Source of the DNA: an uncultured Eubacterium sp.
Lineage (GTDB): Bacteria; Bacillota; Clostridia; Oscillospirales; Acutalibacteraceae
Length of the DNA: 64,000 bases
Direction of reading: 5' to 3'
Assembly: GCA_905233545.1 (NCBI GenBank)
Contig: CAJOEV010000004.1
Span: 1 to 64,000 of the forward strand
The translations under genes were made by a program, and so were the position numbers. Numbering within the stretch: the stretch's first letter is position 1; every line of letters starts with the position of its first letter. The notes below the pieces were generated by a model. That model was not told where the DNA came from and did no database searches. It saw only the letters and a list, made by a program, of their open reading frames with translations. Shown here in pieces: positions 41,220 to 49,737 of this stretch.

Positions 41220-42683
41220 ATGAACAATAAAGAACTTGATGAAATACTAAATGAAATAAAACAGCATTCCCAACACAAAGATGATTTTCAGGCTGTATCA
41301 AAGCCCGCTTCTCAGGGTAATGAAAAATCCGAAGATGCGTCTGCTGTCAGAAATGATACAGAGGACTCGGATTTAATTGATTTGCCTGCGCCTACAAAAT
41401 CAAAAAGCGAGTTTTCATTTGCTCCTTCCGATGAAGAAACAAAAGAAGCAAATGGAATCGTAAATAATGAAGATAAGGAGCTCGGAAGTGATTCCGATGA
41501 TTTGCTTATGAAAGATTATCAGTATTTCGACGACGAATATCCCGAAGAGACAAAAAAGAGCAAAAAACCGTTAATAATAACAATTGCTGTTATTCTTATC
41601 ATTGCAATCGGCGTCGGTGTTTACTTTGGATTTTTCCACAAAAAAGACGAAGTTACAACAACCGCTGTTGAAACCACCCAGGAAGTAACGGAATATGTTC
41701 CCAACACGAAAAACAATCCTCTGACGGGCGAATCCGATTTTGACGCAGCTGCTATTGGAAAGAGACCTGTTGCAGTTGTTGTTGAAAACGAATATGATAC
41801 CGCATCCGTTAAACCTCAATGGGGAATGAATGAAGCTGATATCGTTCTTGAAGGTGAAAGCGAATATTCAACAAGAATGCTTCTGTTCTGGGCTGACTAC
41901 ACGGATTTACCCGCTCAGATTGGTCCCGCACGTTCGGCAAGGCCTCCGTTCATTCATTTCAGCCAGCTTTTCGACAGCATCTTTATCCATGCAGGTCTTT
42001 CAAGAACAAGAGGTGCATATATCGGCGCAAATACCGTATTCAAAAACGAGAAAATTGACCATATCAATCTTCTTGCCTACGGTGAAGACGGAACATATTT
42101 CGGAAGAGATAAGTCAAGAACCGAAACAATTGAGCACACAGGATATTTCAACGGAACAAGTGCTCCCGAACTTATTGAAAAACAGAATTTTGAAACAGAC
42201 ATTGACTCTTCAAAATTCTCAATCCTTCAATTCAACAAAACTCCTCAGAAACTCAGCGACAAGGCTGCAACATCCTGTAAATTTGTTTGGTCGGACAGCA
42301 ATACAGTCGGTCACTGCCCGAAAGTCGGCTCATATTATTATGATGAAACCGCTGAAAAATATACAACAAATGATTTCGATTCGGATTTCGGAAGCGCAAA
42401 TCTTCAATTCGAAAACCTCATTTTCCTTTTAGATACAACCGAATACATCACCAAAGAAAACTATCAGGGAAAAGGTATCAATGAAATTTACTGTGACTAT
42501 AAGCTTACAGGAGGAACGGGGGCAGTTCTTTCTCAGGGAACAGTTGTTGATATCACATGGGGCGTTGAAGACGGCAAGCTCTGGATGAAGGATACTGACG
42601 GAAACAATGTTATGCTTAACCCCGGAAAAAGCTATATAGGCTACGGCTCATCAAACATGGGCGGAAGCATTACAATCGAGTAA
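41220..42683 (+). CDS. yerB: YerB-like DUF3048 membrane protein
   Basis: 487 residues. An acidic cytosolic N-terminus (1-115) leads to one transmembrane helix (about 118-139) and a Thr-rich linker. The DUF3048 pair follows, with GPARSARPPFIHFSQLFDSIFIHAG and a C-terminal half ending TWGVEDGKLWMKDTDGN. YerB homologues are usually lipoproteins; this one is anchored by a helix instead. Function is unknown, possibly envelope binding. The next gene starts 15 nt later. Confidence 0.85.
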   Translation: MNNKELDEILNEIKQHSQHKDDFQAVSKPASQGNEKSEDASAVRNDTEDSDLIDLPAPTKSKSEFSFAPSDEETKEANGIVNNEDKELGSDSDDLLMKDYQYFDDEYPEETKKSKKPLIITIAVILIIAIGVGVYFGFFHKKDEVTTTAVETTQEVTEYVPNTKNNPLTGESDFDAAAIGKRPVAVVVENEYDTASVKPQWGMNEADIVLEGESEYSTRMLLFWADYTDLPAQIGPARSARPPFIHFSQLFDSIFIHAGLSRTRGAYIGANTVFKNEKIDHINLLAYGEDGTYFGRDKSRTETIEHTGYFNGTSAPELIEKQNFETDIDSSKFSILQFNKTPQKLSDKAATSCKFVWSDSNTVGHCPKVGSYYYDETAEKYTTNDFDSDFGSANLQFENLIFLLDTTEYITKENYQGKGINEIYCDYKLTGGTGAVLSQGTVVDITWGVEDGKLWMKDTDGNNVMLNPGKSYIGYGSSNMGGSITIE

Positions 42684-42698
42684 TCAGAAGGATAACAT

Positions 42699-43211
42699 AT
42701 GGAAGAAACAATCGTTTTCAGAATAAAACAAACTTTAAATGAGAATGACTACACCGCATTTGCAAAAAAGCTCAAATCCGTTAAAATAAGCAAAATAATC
42801 TATTTTATTATGGCGCTGTTAATGGTTGGAAATGCAGGAATTATGTTTTATATCGGAAGATATACCGAAGCAATTATATTCTTGGTTATAGCTTTGCTGA
42901 TACTTGCTCTGATGTTTATTTATCCATCATTTATAGGAGCAAATCTTTTCAAAAACTATTCAAAACTTCATAATGCAAGAGCCATTACGGGTGATGTAAT
43001 CTTCTGCGATAATCAGATATACGATATTTCAAATAACTCGCGTATGACTCTCCAGTATTATCAATTTGAAAAAGTTGTTGAAACTAAAAAATACTTCTTT
43101 TTGATGATAACAAAAAGCACGGGCATTATTCTAAAAAAAGACAGCTTTATCAACGGCGAAGCATCGCAGTTCATGCAATATTTTCTTGCAAAATCCCATA
43201 TAAAAAAATAA
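42699..43211 (+). CDS. YcxB-like membrane protein
   Basis: 170 residues. Two transmembrane helices (about 30-50 and 55-75) follow a short cytosolic start. The C-terminal half carries the beta-rich YcxB-type domain: NNSRMTLQYYQFEKVVETKKYFFLM and ILKKDSF. It lies 15 nt downstream of yerB with AGAAGG before the ATG, and is followed by a terminator. The domain's job is unknown; it may read membrane lipid or stress status. Confidence 0.75.
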   Translation: MEETIVFRIKQTLNENDYTAFAKKLKSVKISKIIYFIMALLMVGNAGIMFYIGRYTEAIIFLVIALLILALMFIYPSFIGANLFKNYSKLHNARAITGDVIFCDNQIYDISNNSRMTLQYYQFEKVVETKKYFFLMITKSTGIILKKDSFINGEASQFMQYFLAKSHIKK

Positions 43212-43216
43212 AAGCA

Positions 43217-43248
43217 AGGAGCTTTCTCAAAAGAGAAGGCTCCTTTTC
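43217..43248 (+). terminator. Terminator after the YcxB-like gene
   Basis: AAGGAGC pairs with GGCTCCTT around a CTC/GAG-containing loop, then TTTTCATT. Confidence 0.7.
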
Positions 43249-43270
43249 ATTATTGTTGAATTTGCTTTGA

Positions 43271-43399
43271 TTATCTCATTGATTCTTCGTAAGCTTTAAT
43301 CATCTTTTTAACCATCTGACCGCCTACTGAACCTGCCTGACGAGAAGTAAGGTCACCGTTGTAGCCCTGCTTAAGGTTAACACCAACTTCAAAAGTAGT
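43271..43399 (-). pseudogene. Small acid-soluble spore protein (alpha/beta type), 3' end only
   Basis: 42 codons ending MIKAYEESMR and TAA. EVGVNLKQGYNGDLTSRQAG and SVGGQMVKKM is the highly conserved DNA-binding core of alpha/beta SASPs, which coat spore DNA. Reading upstream it meets TGA at 43400-43402. The first ~20-25 residues and the start are missing. The break falls where the mobile element carrying the serine recombinase begins, so the gene was split by insertion and its 5' part should lie past the right edge of the element. Confidence 0.88.
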
Positions 43400-43412
43400 T
43401 CAACTACATCTT
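43398..43412. repeat. 15-bp direct repeat, copy 1 at the element border
   Basis: GTTCAACTACATCTT here and again at 43495-43509. Copy 1 begins where similarity to the spore-protein gene stops. Such repeated arms are plausible recombinase binding sites. Confidence 0.5.
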
Positions 43413-43453
43413 AAAATTGCCGAGATAATGGACAGTTTCGGGCATATCTGTCG

Positions 43454-45166
43454 TTAAACTGCCACTTTTTTTGAGTTTTTTTGATTGCTTTGGTGTTCAA
43501 CTACATCTTGAGCGTTTTCATTGAAATTTCGGCTTTTTTTGCCGATATCACCGATGAATCTGTAGACGATTTTGATGTTTTGTCGGTACGGAATATCGTG
43601 TGTAGCTACGGTATAACCCTCAGGAAGTTCCTTTCTTCCGATTTCAATTCGCTCAATAAATGTCCGAACAATGTCAGGGGTCAGCTCATCAATATGGTTG
43701 TATCTTTCCACCATGGAGAAGAACATTCTGTAGGCATCTTCCATATTGTTAATCTGGAATTCCATATCCTTGAGCTTCATCCTTCTCTCCTTCAGCGCAT
43801 TTGATTCCTTGGTAAGTGAGTCAATCATTTTCTTCAGTTGGGCATCGCTGATGACTCCCATTGCATTATCGTTGTAAAGCTTCAAAACAATTTTATCAAT
43901 ATCGTTCAGGCGTTTCTCAATGCTCTCAATGTTGTTTTTTGAGTCCTTGTAGATGCCTGATTTTTGTTTCTTTACAGCGGCTTTAATGATTGAATTAATA
44001 TCGTCTTTTGAAAGGTCGATGAACTTATTAAGCTCCGATTTAACAATTTCAACCAGGTCGGAATACTTAATCCTTGCACCGTTTTCGCAATGGTGCGCTG
44101 AACGCTTCGGAATGTTAAGGCAGGACAAATACCAGTACTTTTCCCTTTCGCCCTTGTAAACACTTCCACAGGAACACATCGCAGAACCGCAGCTTTCGCA
44201 AAAAGTTATTCCGTTAAAAATGCTCTGTCTGGTTTGGTCGAATTCCTGCCAGCATTTGGTGTTCATACCCATATAGCGCTCTGCCTTTTCAAACTGCTCG
44301 GGCGTTACCAAAGGCTGATGAGTATCGCGGGTAATCACCCACTGGTCCCTGGGAACCTTGACGGTCTTCTTAGACTTAATACTCACCTTTTTGGATTTTC
44401 CCAGAATCGTATGGCCGAGATAAACCTGGTTCTGAAGTATTCTTTTAACGGTGGTATGATTCCACTCATCAGTTGCCCTTGCCGCTCCCCTGTCGCAGAA
44501 TTTATCTCTGAACAGAACTCTGTATTTCAAAGGTGTTATCTGTCCTTCCTTTGTGAGCTGAGCAGCTATAAAGTGAGCAGACCTTCCGTTTTCCGCGAGT
44601 TCAAAAATGCGCTGAACTATCGGAGCTGTATTCGGGTCAGGAACAATACTTGTGCTGTCATCCGGATTTCGCATATAGCCGAACGGCGGACAAGCACAGT
44701 ACTCCCCTCTCTCTCTTTTTTGGTAAATTACCTGCTTTATCTTTCTTGATGTATCACGAAGATAAACATCATTCATAGCGAACTGAAACGGTGCCATTAT
44801 ATTTGATTCATAAGAATCGAAGTTATCACTGATTGCCATATAATGGATGCAATGCTCGGGAAAGTACGTTTCGGCATAATAGCTTGATTCAGTCATATCT
44901 CTGCCGAGTCTTGATAAGTCCTTGGTTATAACGGTGTTAACAAGACCTGTATCAATATGTGCAAGCATTGAGCGGAACCCGGGGCGTTCAAAGTTTGAAC
45001 CCGAAAAGCCGTCGTCAACAAACTCCTTTACAATAGTAATATTATTATCTTTACAATACTGTCTGATAATATTCCTTTGATTAATAATACTTCCGGACTC
45101 ACCGTTATTTGCCTCTTCAACAGATAATCGCAAGTATATGTCAGCTAAAGCAACAGCAGTATTCAT
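43454..45166 (-). CDS. Large serine recombinase (TnpX/TndX type)
   Basis: 570 residues. The resolvase domain has the nucleophile S15 in IYLRLSVEE and the SIINQRNIIRQYC, VDDGFSGSNFERPGF and ITKDLSRLGRDM blocks. A recombinase domain follows, then a zinc ribbon with CESCGSAMCSC (about 325), a long coiled coil (about 400-480) and a C-terminal tail. It catalyses integration and excision of the element. AAGGAGG precedes ATG. It lies 55 bp from the left border, the usual position beside an att site. Confidence 0.94.
   Translation of the reverse strand: MNTAVALADIYLRLSVEEANNGESGSIINQRNIIRQYCKDNNITIVKEFVDDGFSGSNFERPGFRSMLAHIDTGLVNTVITKDLSRLGRDMTESSYYAETYFPEHCIHYMAISDNFDSYESNIMAPFQFAMNDVYLRDTSRKIKQVIYQKRERGEYCACPPFGYMRNPDDSTSIVPDPNTAPIVQRIFELAENGRSAHFIAAQLTKEGQITPLKYRVLFRDKFCDRGAARATDEWNHTTVKRILQNQVYLGHTILGKSKKVSIKSKKTVKVPRDQWVITRDTHQPLVTPEQFEKAERYMGMNTKCWQEFDQTRQSIFNGITFCESCGSAMCSCGSVYKGEREKYWYLSCLNIPKRSAHHCENGARIKYSDLVEIVKSELNKFIDLSKDDINSIIKAAVKKQKSGIYKDSKNNIESIEKRLNDIDKIVLKLYNDNAMGVISDAQLKKMIDSLTKESNALKERRMKLKDMEFQINNMEDAYRMFFSMVERYNHIDELTPDIVRTFIERIEIGRKELPEGYTVATHDIPYRQNIKIVYRFIGDIGKKSRNFNENAQDVVEHQSNQKNSKKVAV
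43495..43509. repeat. 15-bp direct repeat, copy 2 in the recombinase 3' end
   Basis: GTTCAACTACATCTT, identical to 43398-43412 and 97 bp away. It encodes the QDVVEH part of the recombinase tail. Confidence 0.5.
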
Positions 45167-45232
45167 TGTAACCTCCTTGTACTGTCGCTATTTAATTGCC
45201 TAGCAACAGTTTACCATACATTTTTTACTATA

Positions 45233-45427
45233 TCAATTGAATGGGCGAATGTTTTCAGTAGTAATTTTTTCCAGAACAATGTCCCTCAAAGTGTTCTTAT
45301 TACTAAAGATTCTGGTTACCTCATACACGCTTTTCCCAATGGTATATACGCCCACCGAATCGGCATTATTCATCGCTGAAATGCTGCGTGCTTCTTCGTT
45401 GTTTTTAACATCAATATTTTGCTGCAT
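45233..45427 (-). CDS. TnpW-like transposon-encoded small protein
   Basis: 64 residues. GVYTIGKSVYEVTRIFSNKNTLRDIVLEKI matches the layout of TnpW proteins (a KIGxTxYEVxxxFSxxxxExxxDKI-like core), which accompany TnpX-type recombinases in Clostridia. GGAGG precedes the ATG. It lies just upstream of the recombinase on the same strand. Its role is unknown, perhaps as an excision helper. Confidence 0.65.
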   Translation of the reverse strand: MQQNIDVKNNEEARSISAMNNADSVGVYTIGKSVYEVTRIFSNKNTLRDIVLEKITTENIRPFN

Positions 45428-45540
45428 AAAAATTCCTCCAATACATATTTTTGGAAAGAAAATGAAATATATACAAATTCATTCGCCCTCCTAATATCCA
45501 CTGGAGGAAAACAACCAAAGTGGTCCGCAAAAATAAAAAA

Positions 45541-45569
45541 AGTTCACTACGAATAATTCATAGTGAACT
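45541..45569 (-). terminator. Hairpin between TnpW-like and LRR genes
   Basis: AGTTCACTA pairs with TAGTGAACT around an 11-nt loop. On the minus strand it is followed by TTTTTTTA, so it should end transcripts of the LRR gene. Confidence 0.7.
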
Positions 45570-45643
45570 GATTTTTAATATGTTTTCAGACTTGTAGTTT
45601 ATTTGTATTTTTTACAATATGTAATTCGTCTAACAAAAACCTT

Positions 45644-45661
45644 AACGATTCTTATAATATG
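45644..45661. repeat. 18-bp direct repeat, left copy flanking the LRR gene
   Basis: AACGATTCTTATAATATG, repeated exactly at 46990-47007 on the other side of the LRR gene. Confidence 0.5.
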
Positions 45662-45720
45662 CGCAGTTAGGAAAACCTTCACCGTAGTCACGGTTCCAAA
45701 ATAGTAACTACGCCATTATT

Positions 45721-46617
45721 TTATTCATCTTTTTGACTTAATACAATTTTTAGATTTTTTTCATTAGCATTAATAGTTGTTAATTTGCTACAACCCGAAA
45801 ATGCATTTTCACCAATGCTTATTACAGAATCTGGAATTGTGATACTTGTTAATCTGCTGCAATGTGCAAATGCTTTATATCCAATGCTTGTAACAGAGTC
45901 TGGAATTGTGATACTTGTTAAACAGGGGCAATTTGCAAATACTTCTTCGCCAATGCTTGTAATAGAATTTGAAATGCAACCGCTTGATAAAAAGAAGCAA
46001 CTACCAAATGCGCCACAGCCAATACTTGTAACAGAGTCTGAAATGAAAATGCTTTCTAATAACATGCAACTTTCAAATGCATAATCGCCAATATTTGTGA
46101 CAGAATCCGGAATGATAATGCTTCTTAAATCGCAGCCTGTAAATGCACTTTCGCCAATGCTTGTAACAGATTCTGGAATAGTGATACTTTCCAATTTGCT
46201 GCAACCGCAAAATGCACTATCACCAATGCTTGTAACAGAATTCGGAATAGTGATACTTGATAAACTGCTACAATTCTCAAATGCACTATCGCCAATGCTT
46301 GTGACGGATTTTGGAATTTCTATGCTCGTTAAACTGTAACAATGTGAAAACACATAATCACCAATCCTCGTAACGGAATCTGGAATAGTAATACTTATTA
46401 ATTCGTTGCAACAGTAAAAAGCGTATTTGCCAATGCTTGTGACAGAGTCTGGAATGATAACGATTTCCAAATTGAAACAACGATAAAATGCATTGTCGCC
46501 AATACTAGTGACACAATTCGGAATAATGACTATAGTTGATTCTCCTATATATCTTTCAAGCACACCTTCACAAATGATAAAATCATCATCTGTTTTATTG
46601 TTATTATTCAATGACAT
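45721..46617 (-). CDS. BspA-type leucine-rich repeat protein (LRR_5), no signal peptide
   Basis: 298 residues. After about 30 lead residues come 11 tandem 23-residue repeats of the form SVTSIGxxAFxxCxxLxSITIPD, ending in NAFSGCSKLTTINANEKNLKI. At the DNA level this is a 69-bp tandem repeat. BspA proteins are usually secreted adhesins, but this one starts MSLNNNNKTDD with no signal peptide or anchor, so it may act inside the cell as a scaffold or recognition protein. AAGGAGC precedes the ATG. It is cargo of the element. Confidence 0.9.
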   Translation of the reverse strand: MSLNNNNKTDDDFIICEGVLERYIGESTIVIIPNCVTSIGDNAFYRCFNLEIVIIPDSVTSIGKYAFYCCNELISITIPDSVTRIGDYVFSHCYSLTSIEIPKSVTSIGDSAFENCSSLSSITIPNSVTSIGDSAFCGCSKLESITIPESVTSIGESAFTGCDLRSIIIPDSVTNIGDYAFESCMLLESIFISDSVTSIGCGAFGSCFFLSSGCISNSITSIGEEVFANCPCLTSITIPDSVTSIGYKAFAHCSRLTSITIPDSVISIGENAFSGCSKLTTINANEKNLKIVLSQKDE

Positions 46618-47104
46618 ATCTCATGCTCCTTAATGAAAGTGATATTTTACTTTGAATTTCAATAACGGTAAAAACATTATATAATAAATAATTCCTTATT
46701 TCAATAAAAAGCAAAACAGTGTATGCAAAAGTTGATGACAAACATGAATAGAAGAAAAAGCAGATTGCAACCCCCTTCAACAATTTGCAATCTTCAATCT
46801 TCAATGTGCTCTAAAACCGCATAAACACTGGATATTTTCAAGGTAGTACATTGCAAATTAGCACAACATTGTAATCTTCAAAAGCAACCATTTCCATTGT
46901 GGGAACAGTTGCTTTTTACTATAACAGAGCAAACAGCGAAAAATCATCTATTTGCTCTGCATTTCTGTGAATAATCGTGCTTTGGAATCAACGATTCTTA
47001 TAATATGGGCAACTTAGTATAACAGATAGGCAAAGCAGCTCATGTCATCGTATGACAGTCCCTTTTGCAGATGCAGAAGGATTCAAGCCTTAAATTTTTT
47101 CCTA
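46618..47104. other. Gene-free stretch between LRR and phage-like genes
   Basis: No supported ORF. It holds an AAAAGCAAC/GTTGCTTTT hairpin (about 46879-46917), an AGAGCAAA/TTTGCTCT pair (about 46925-46960) and the right copy of the 18-bp repeat AACGATTCTTATAATATG (46990-47007). The rest is AT-rich with no recognised feature. Confidence 0.5.
46990..47007. repeat. 18-bp direct repeat, right copy flanking the LRR gene
   Basis: Exact copy of 45644-45661. The next bases (GGGCA here, CGCAG there) diverge. Confidence 0.5.
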
Positions 47105-47710
47105 TCAATCGTCAAATGTGGTTCCGCCATCCTTCGGGGTTCCTGGGCAGAACTTACAATACTTTTTTCTTGCTTCGTCAGGATGAAGCGCATCCCACAT
47201 TAACTCATCAAAAGTTAAGCCCTCAATTGGCTCTAAACTACACTTAATGTATTTTGTACCTGTATATTCCCCCCGTTCTAATATTGCGTTCTTACAGTGT
47301 TCACAATTGATAACCTTGTCAGATACTTGTAAATCTACATACTGAACTACAAGGTCTGGTTTGCACGTATACCTTTCCGAGCTGTTTACAGATTCAATCA
47401 CACAAAAATTTTTACGATTATTTGGATTAAAACCAATAAATCTATATTTTTTCCCGTTCAGATCGAATTCAGTTCCATAATGCTCTTTTGAAAATCCGTA
47501 ACGATTACAGTATTTCTCAAAGTCCCGACGTTGGTCGTCATCCTTGTTGCCGCTCGTAATCTTAGCTTCGACCTTCATTTCAAAACTGTCTGAAGAATAT
47601 GAAATTTTTTTTGCTTCAATTACAATATTATACTTTTGTTCTAATTCTGAAACAGCTTCTTTGAAATCTGTTCTAAATTCCTTTAATAGTTTTGCATCGA
47701 TTATTGTCAT
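47105..47710 (-). CDS. Phage-like hypothetical protein with zinc-binding Cys pairs
   Basis: 201 residues from ATG 47710 (MTIIDAKLLKEFRTDFKEAV), with AAAGGAGC upstream; the longer frame is not used. The N-terminal half resembles a hypothetical protein often seen in phages and integrative elements of Clostridia. The C-terminal half has CEHCKNAIL and YCKFCPG pairs with a CSLEP between them, probably a zinc site. Function unknown. An AACCAAA box lies upstream at 47791-47799. Confidence 0.6.
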   Translation of the reverse strand: MTIIDAKLLKEFRTDFKEAVSELEQKYNIVIEAKKISYSSDSFEMKVEAKITSGNKDDDQRRDFEKYCNRYGFSKEHYGTEFDLNGKKYRFIGFNPNNRKNFCVIESVNSSERYTCKPDLVVQYVDLQVSDKVINCEHCKNAILERGEYTGTKYIKCSLEPIEGLTFDELMWDALHPDEARKKYCKFCPGTPKDGGTTFDD

Positions 47711-47790
47711 TATAAACAGCTCCTTTATGTATTTTTTCAGCACTTTGTGCTTACAAGAAAATATTAGCACAGTATGATTATATTTTTGCT

Positions 47791-47799
47791 TTTTTGGTT
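47791..47799 (-). promoter_or_regulatory. AACCAAA box 1, upstream of the phage-like gene
   Basis: AACCAAAAA on the minus strand, 80 nt before ATG 47710, with TGCTAATAT as a -10-like sequence about 34 bp downstream. One of five related boxes in the element. Confidence 0.45.
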
Positions 47800-47833
47800 T
47801 TGATCTTTCTTTGCCGTATTTTTATTCAATTTT

Positions 47834-48541
47834 CTATTCAATAACAACCACATCATTAAACAGTGCTCTTAACTGCTTTCCATTGGGAAGATTTATGGTT
47901 TTCTCTATATGAAAATGACCGAAATACCAATGTTTGAAATCCGTTTCAAACATAATCCATTCAAGATATCCCGTTAGCTCAGCATCGTGAGGATCTGGAG
48001 AAAATCCAAGGTGCCGTATTAACTCGTTGGGCGCAGTATGTGTCAAGATATAATCAACCTTAAAACCGGCGTCTTTCAGTGACTGAGCTCCGAGTCTATA
48101 CTCTTCATCACAAGGGAGCTCCTGCCTCCACCACGAAATGTCTTCCTGTCGTAAATATTTGTCAACTGAATAGGCTCCGCCGAATGTAAAAAACGTTTTC
48201 CCTTGAATTTCGTATATTCTTCCACGTTCGAGATGAAAAATATTATCGCGTATTTTGTGAACTACTTCGCCATAACATTCAACTTCTGGATAAGAATAAA
48301 GTCTGTTAAAATTCTCGTGATTACCATCTAGCATTAGGATGCAATAAGGCTTATGTGAAAGTGTATTTAAGGCTTCTTCGTTACAGCGATATCCAACTAA
48401 ATCCGTCTCATCATACCATATAAATCCGAAATCACCACATATGATTAGCACATCGTCTTCTGTCCAAGTGCTTTCGCCAGGCATGCATTCTTCACAAAAG
48501 CGCCAAAGTTCACCGTGAGTATCGCCAGTTATCATTATCAT
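47834..48541 (-). CDS. Calcineurin-type metallophosphoesterase
   Basis: 235 residues. The metal motifs are in order: ITGDTHGELW (about 4-13), LIICGDFGFIW (about 30), LMLDGNHENF (about 70), ILTHTAPNE (about 160) and FGHFHIEK (about 210). It could be a protein phosphatase, diadenosine polyphosphatase or nucleic-acid phosphatase. It overlaps the previous gene by 4 nt (ATGA) and has AAGGAGG inside it. In a mobile element such enzymes often process signalling nucleotides or repair ends. Confidence 0.88.
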   Translation of the reverse strand: MIMITGDTHGELWRFCEECMPGESTWTEDDVLIICGDFGFIWYDETDLVGYRCNEEALNTLSHKPYCILMLDGNHENFNRLYSYPEVECYGEVVHKIRDNIFHLERGRIYEIQGKTFFTFGGAYSVDKYLRQEDISWWRQELPCDEEYRLGAQSLKDAGFKVDYILTHTAPNELIRHLGFSPDPHDAELTGYLEWIMFETDFKHWYFGHFHIEKTINLPNGKQLRALFNDVVVIE

Positions 48542-48825
48542 TTTTTATCCTCCTTAATAACGATTATCTTTCCATCTTCGTCATAATAACAACAGCGGAT
48601 GGTAACATCTTTTTTCAACACCTCCTTTGCGGTGTTATATAACATTTCGATTATGCTTTTGTACGATATGATTCTAGCACTCCATTCGTCTTTAGCAATC
48701 AAGTAAACTGTTCCGTTGCCAATCACAAAAAAACGAGTCTTTTCAATCCACAGTATGTACGGTGCCTCATTCATTGTGTCCTTCAGGTTGTTCTTGATTG
48801 CTTTTTCTAGTTCTTTTTGATTCAT
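48538..48825 (-). CDS. Small hypothetical protein coupled to the phosphoesterase
   Basis: 95 residues from MNQKELEKAIKNNL (ATG 48825; an ATG at 48837 is too close to the AAGG motif). A helical start is followed by alternating short strands: RFFVIGNGTVYLIAK and VTIRCCYYDEDGKIIVIKED. It looks like a small alpha/beta domain. No family recognised. The stop overlaps the phosphoesterase ATG, so it probably works with it. Confidence 0.6.
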   Translation of the reverse strand: MNQKELEKAIKNNLKDTMNEAPYILWIEKTRFFVIGNGTVYLIAKDEWSARIISYKSIIEMLYNTAKEVLKKDVTIRCCYYDEDGKIIVIKEDKK

Positions 48826-48855
48826 AAAACGCATCATCCTTGTTGTTAAGTTTAT

Positions 48856-49737
48856 CTATAGCCTTACTTTAGCATCATCCTGACGATCCCAAGTATGTAT
48901 TTGAGCGATTGACAAAAATTCAGTTCCGTAATCTGCAGTAATCTTTGCGCACAAAAAGCTTTTATCAAACGGCTTATAGTACACATCGTAGTAGCCTTCA
49001 TCAGAATATAATAGCAATTGAAGGCAATCCCCTCTATACTCAAATGAAATAACATATGCAAAATCAATCGGTGTAATCTTATTTGGTTGATCCTCATCAT
49101 TTATTACAATATATTCACGATTATTAAAACCGGAAAACATATAGTATGCTTTCAAATCATGAAAATAGCTTTCAATAAGAGTTATTGCCACTACAACTAA
49201 ACAGAGCAAAAGTGTTTTTATAGAAGGAATGGATTTTTCGTTATAAAACATACAAAAATTCAGTACTAAGTATATAACGCCGGTTAATATAAGAATTGCC
49301 CTAACATTACGATTAAAAAATTCTTTTAAAAACAGCAATGAAAAGAAACAAAATCTAAGAATTTGTGCAAGTTCCCAAATCCCGAAGTTGTCAAAAAAGT
49401 CTATAATGCTGATATAATTTATGGTTTCAACAGTTAAATAAATTAGGGATGAACTCATTGCAATTATTGTTGAGCATAGAATCAGGTTGCTTATAGTTTT
49501 TTTGCTGTTCCTAAACCTTATTGTTAAAGGCAGAGAAGACATAACAATAAAAATAGTCATAGAGAGAATCATCAAATAATCAAGCATATAGCATAAAGCA
49601 TAAGGTCTTGTCAATCGAACCCAGACATCACATTCGTAAACCATTGTCAGAAAAGCTAAGACAGGTAAAATAATAGCTGAAAAAAGTTTAAATATCTGGG
49701 CTCTTCTTATATGATTTTTAAAAATATTTAATCCCAC
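48856..49737 (-). CDS. Multi-helix membrane protein with C-terminal cytosolic domain
   Basis: 293 residues starting at GTG 49737 with GGAGAG upstream. Seven hydrophobic segments fill about 12-205. A soluble beta-rich tail follows: EYIVINDEDQPNKITPIDFAYVISFEYRGDCLQLLLY. No family recognised. It overlaps the upstream membrane-protein gene by 10 nt, so both are probably made together as a pair in the membrane. Confidence 0.6.
   Translation of the reverse strand: MGLNIFKNHIRRAQIFKLFSAIILPVLAFLTMVYECDVWVRLTRPYALCYMLDYLMILSMTIFIVMSSLPLTIRFRNSKKTISNLILCSTIIAMSSSLIYLTVETINYISIIDFFDNFGIWELAQILRFCFFSLLFLKEFFNRNVRAILILTGVIYLVLNFCMFYNEKSIPSIKTLLLCLVVVAITLIESYFHDLKAYYMFSGFNNREYIVINDEDQPNKITPIDFAYVISFEYRGDCLQLLLYSDEGYYDVYYKPFDKSFLCAKITADYGTEFLSIAQIHTWDRQDDAKVRL

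Noticed and set aside
46604-46804. 66-codon minus-strand ORF upstream of the LRR gene
   Set aside because: It overlaps the LRR start region, lacks a ribosome-binding site and is of biased AT-rich composition.
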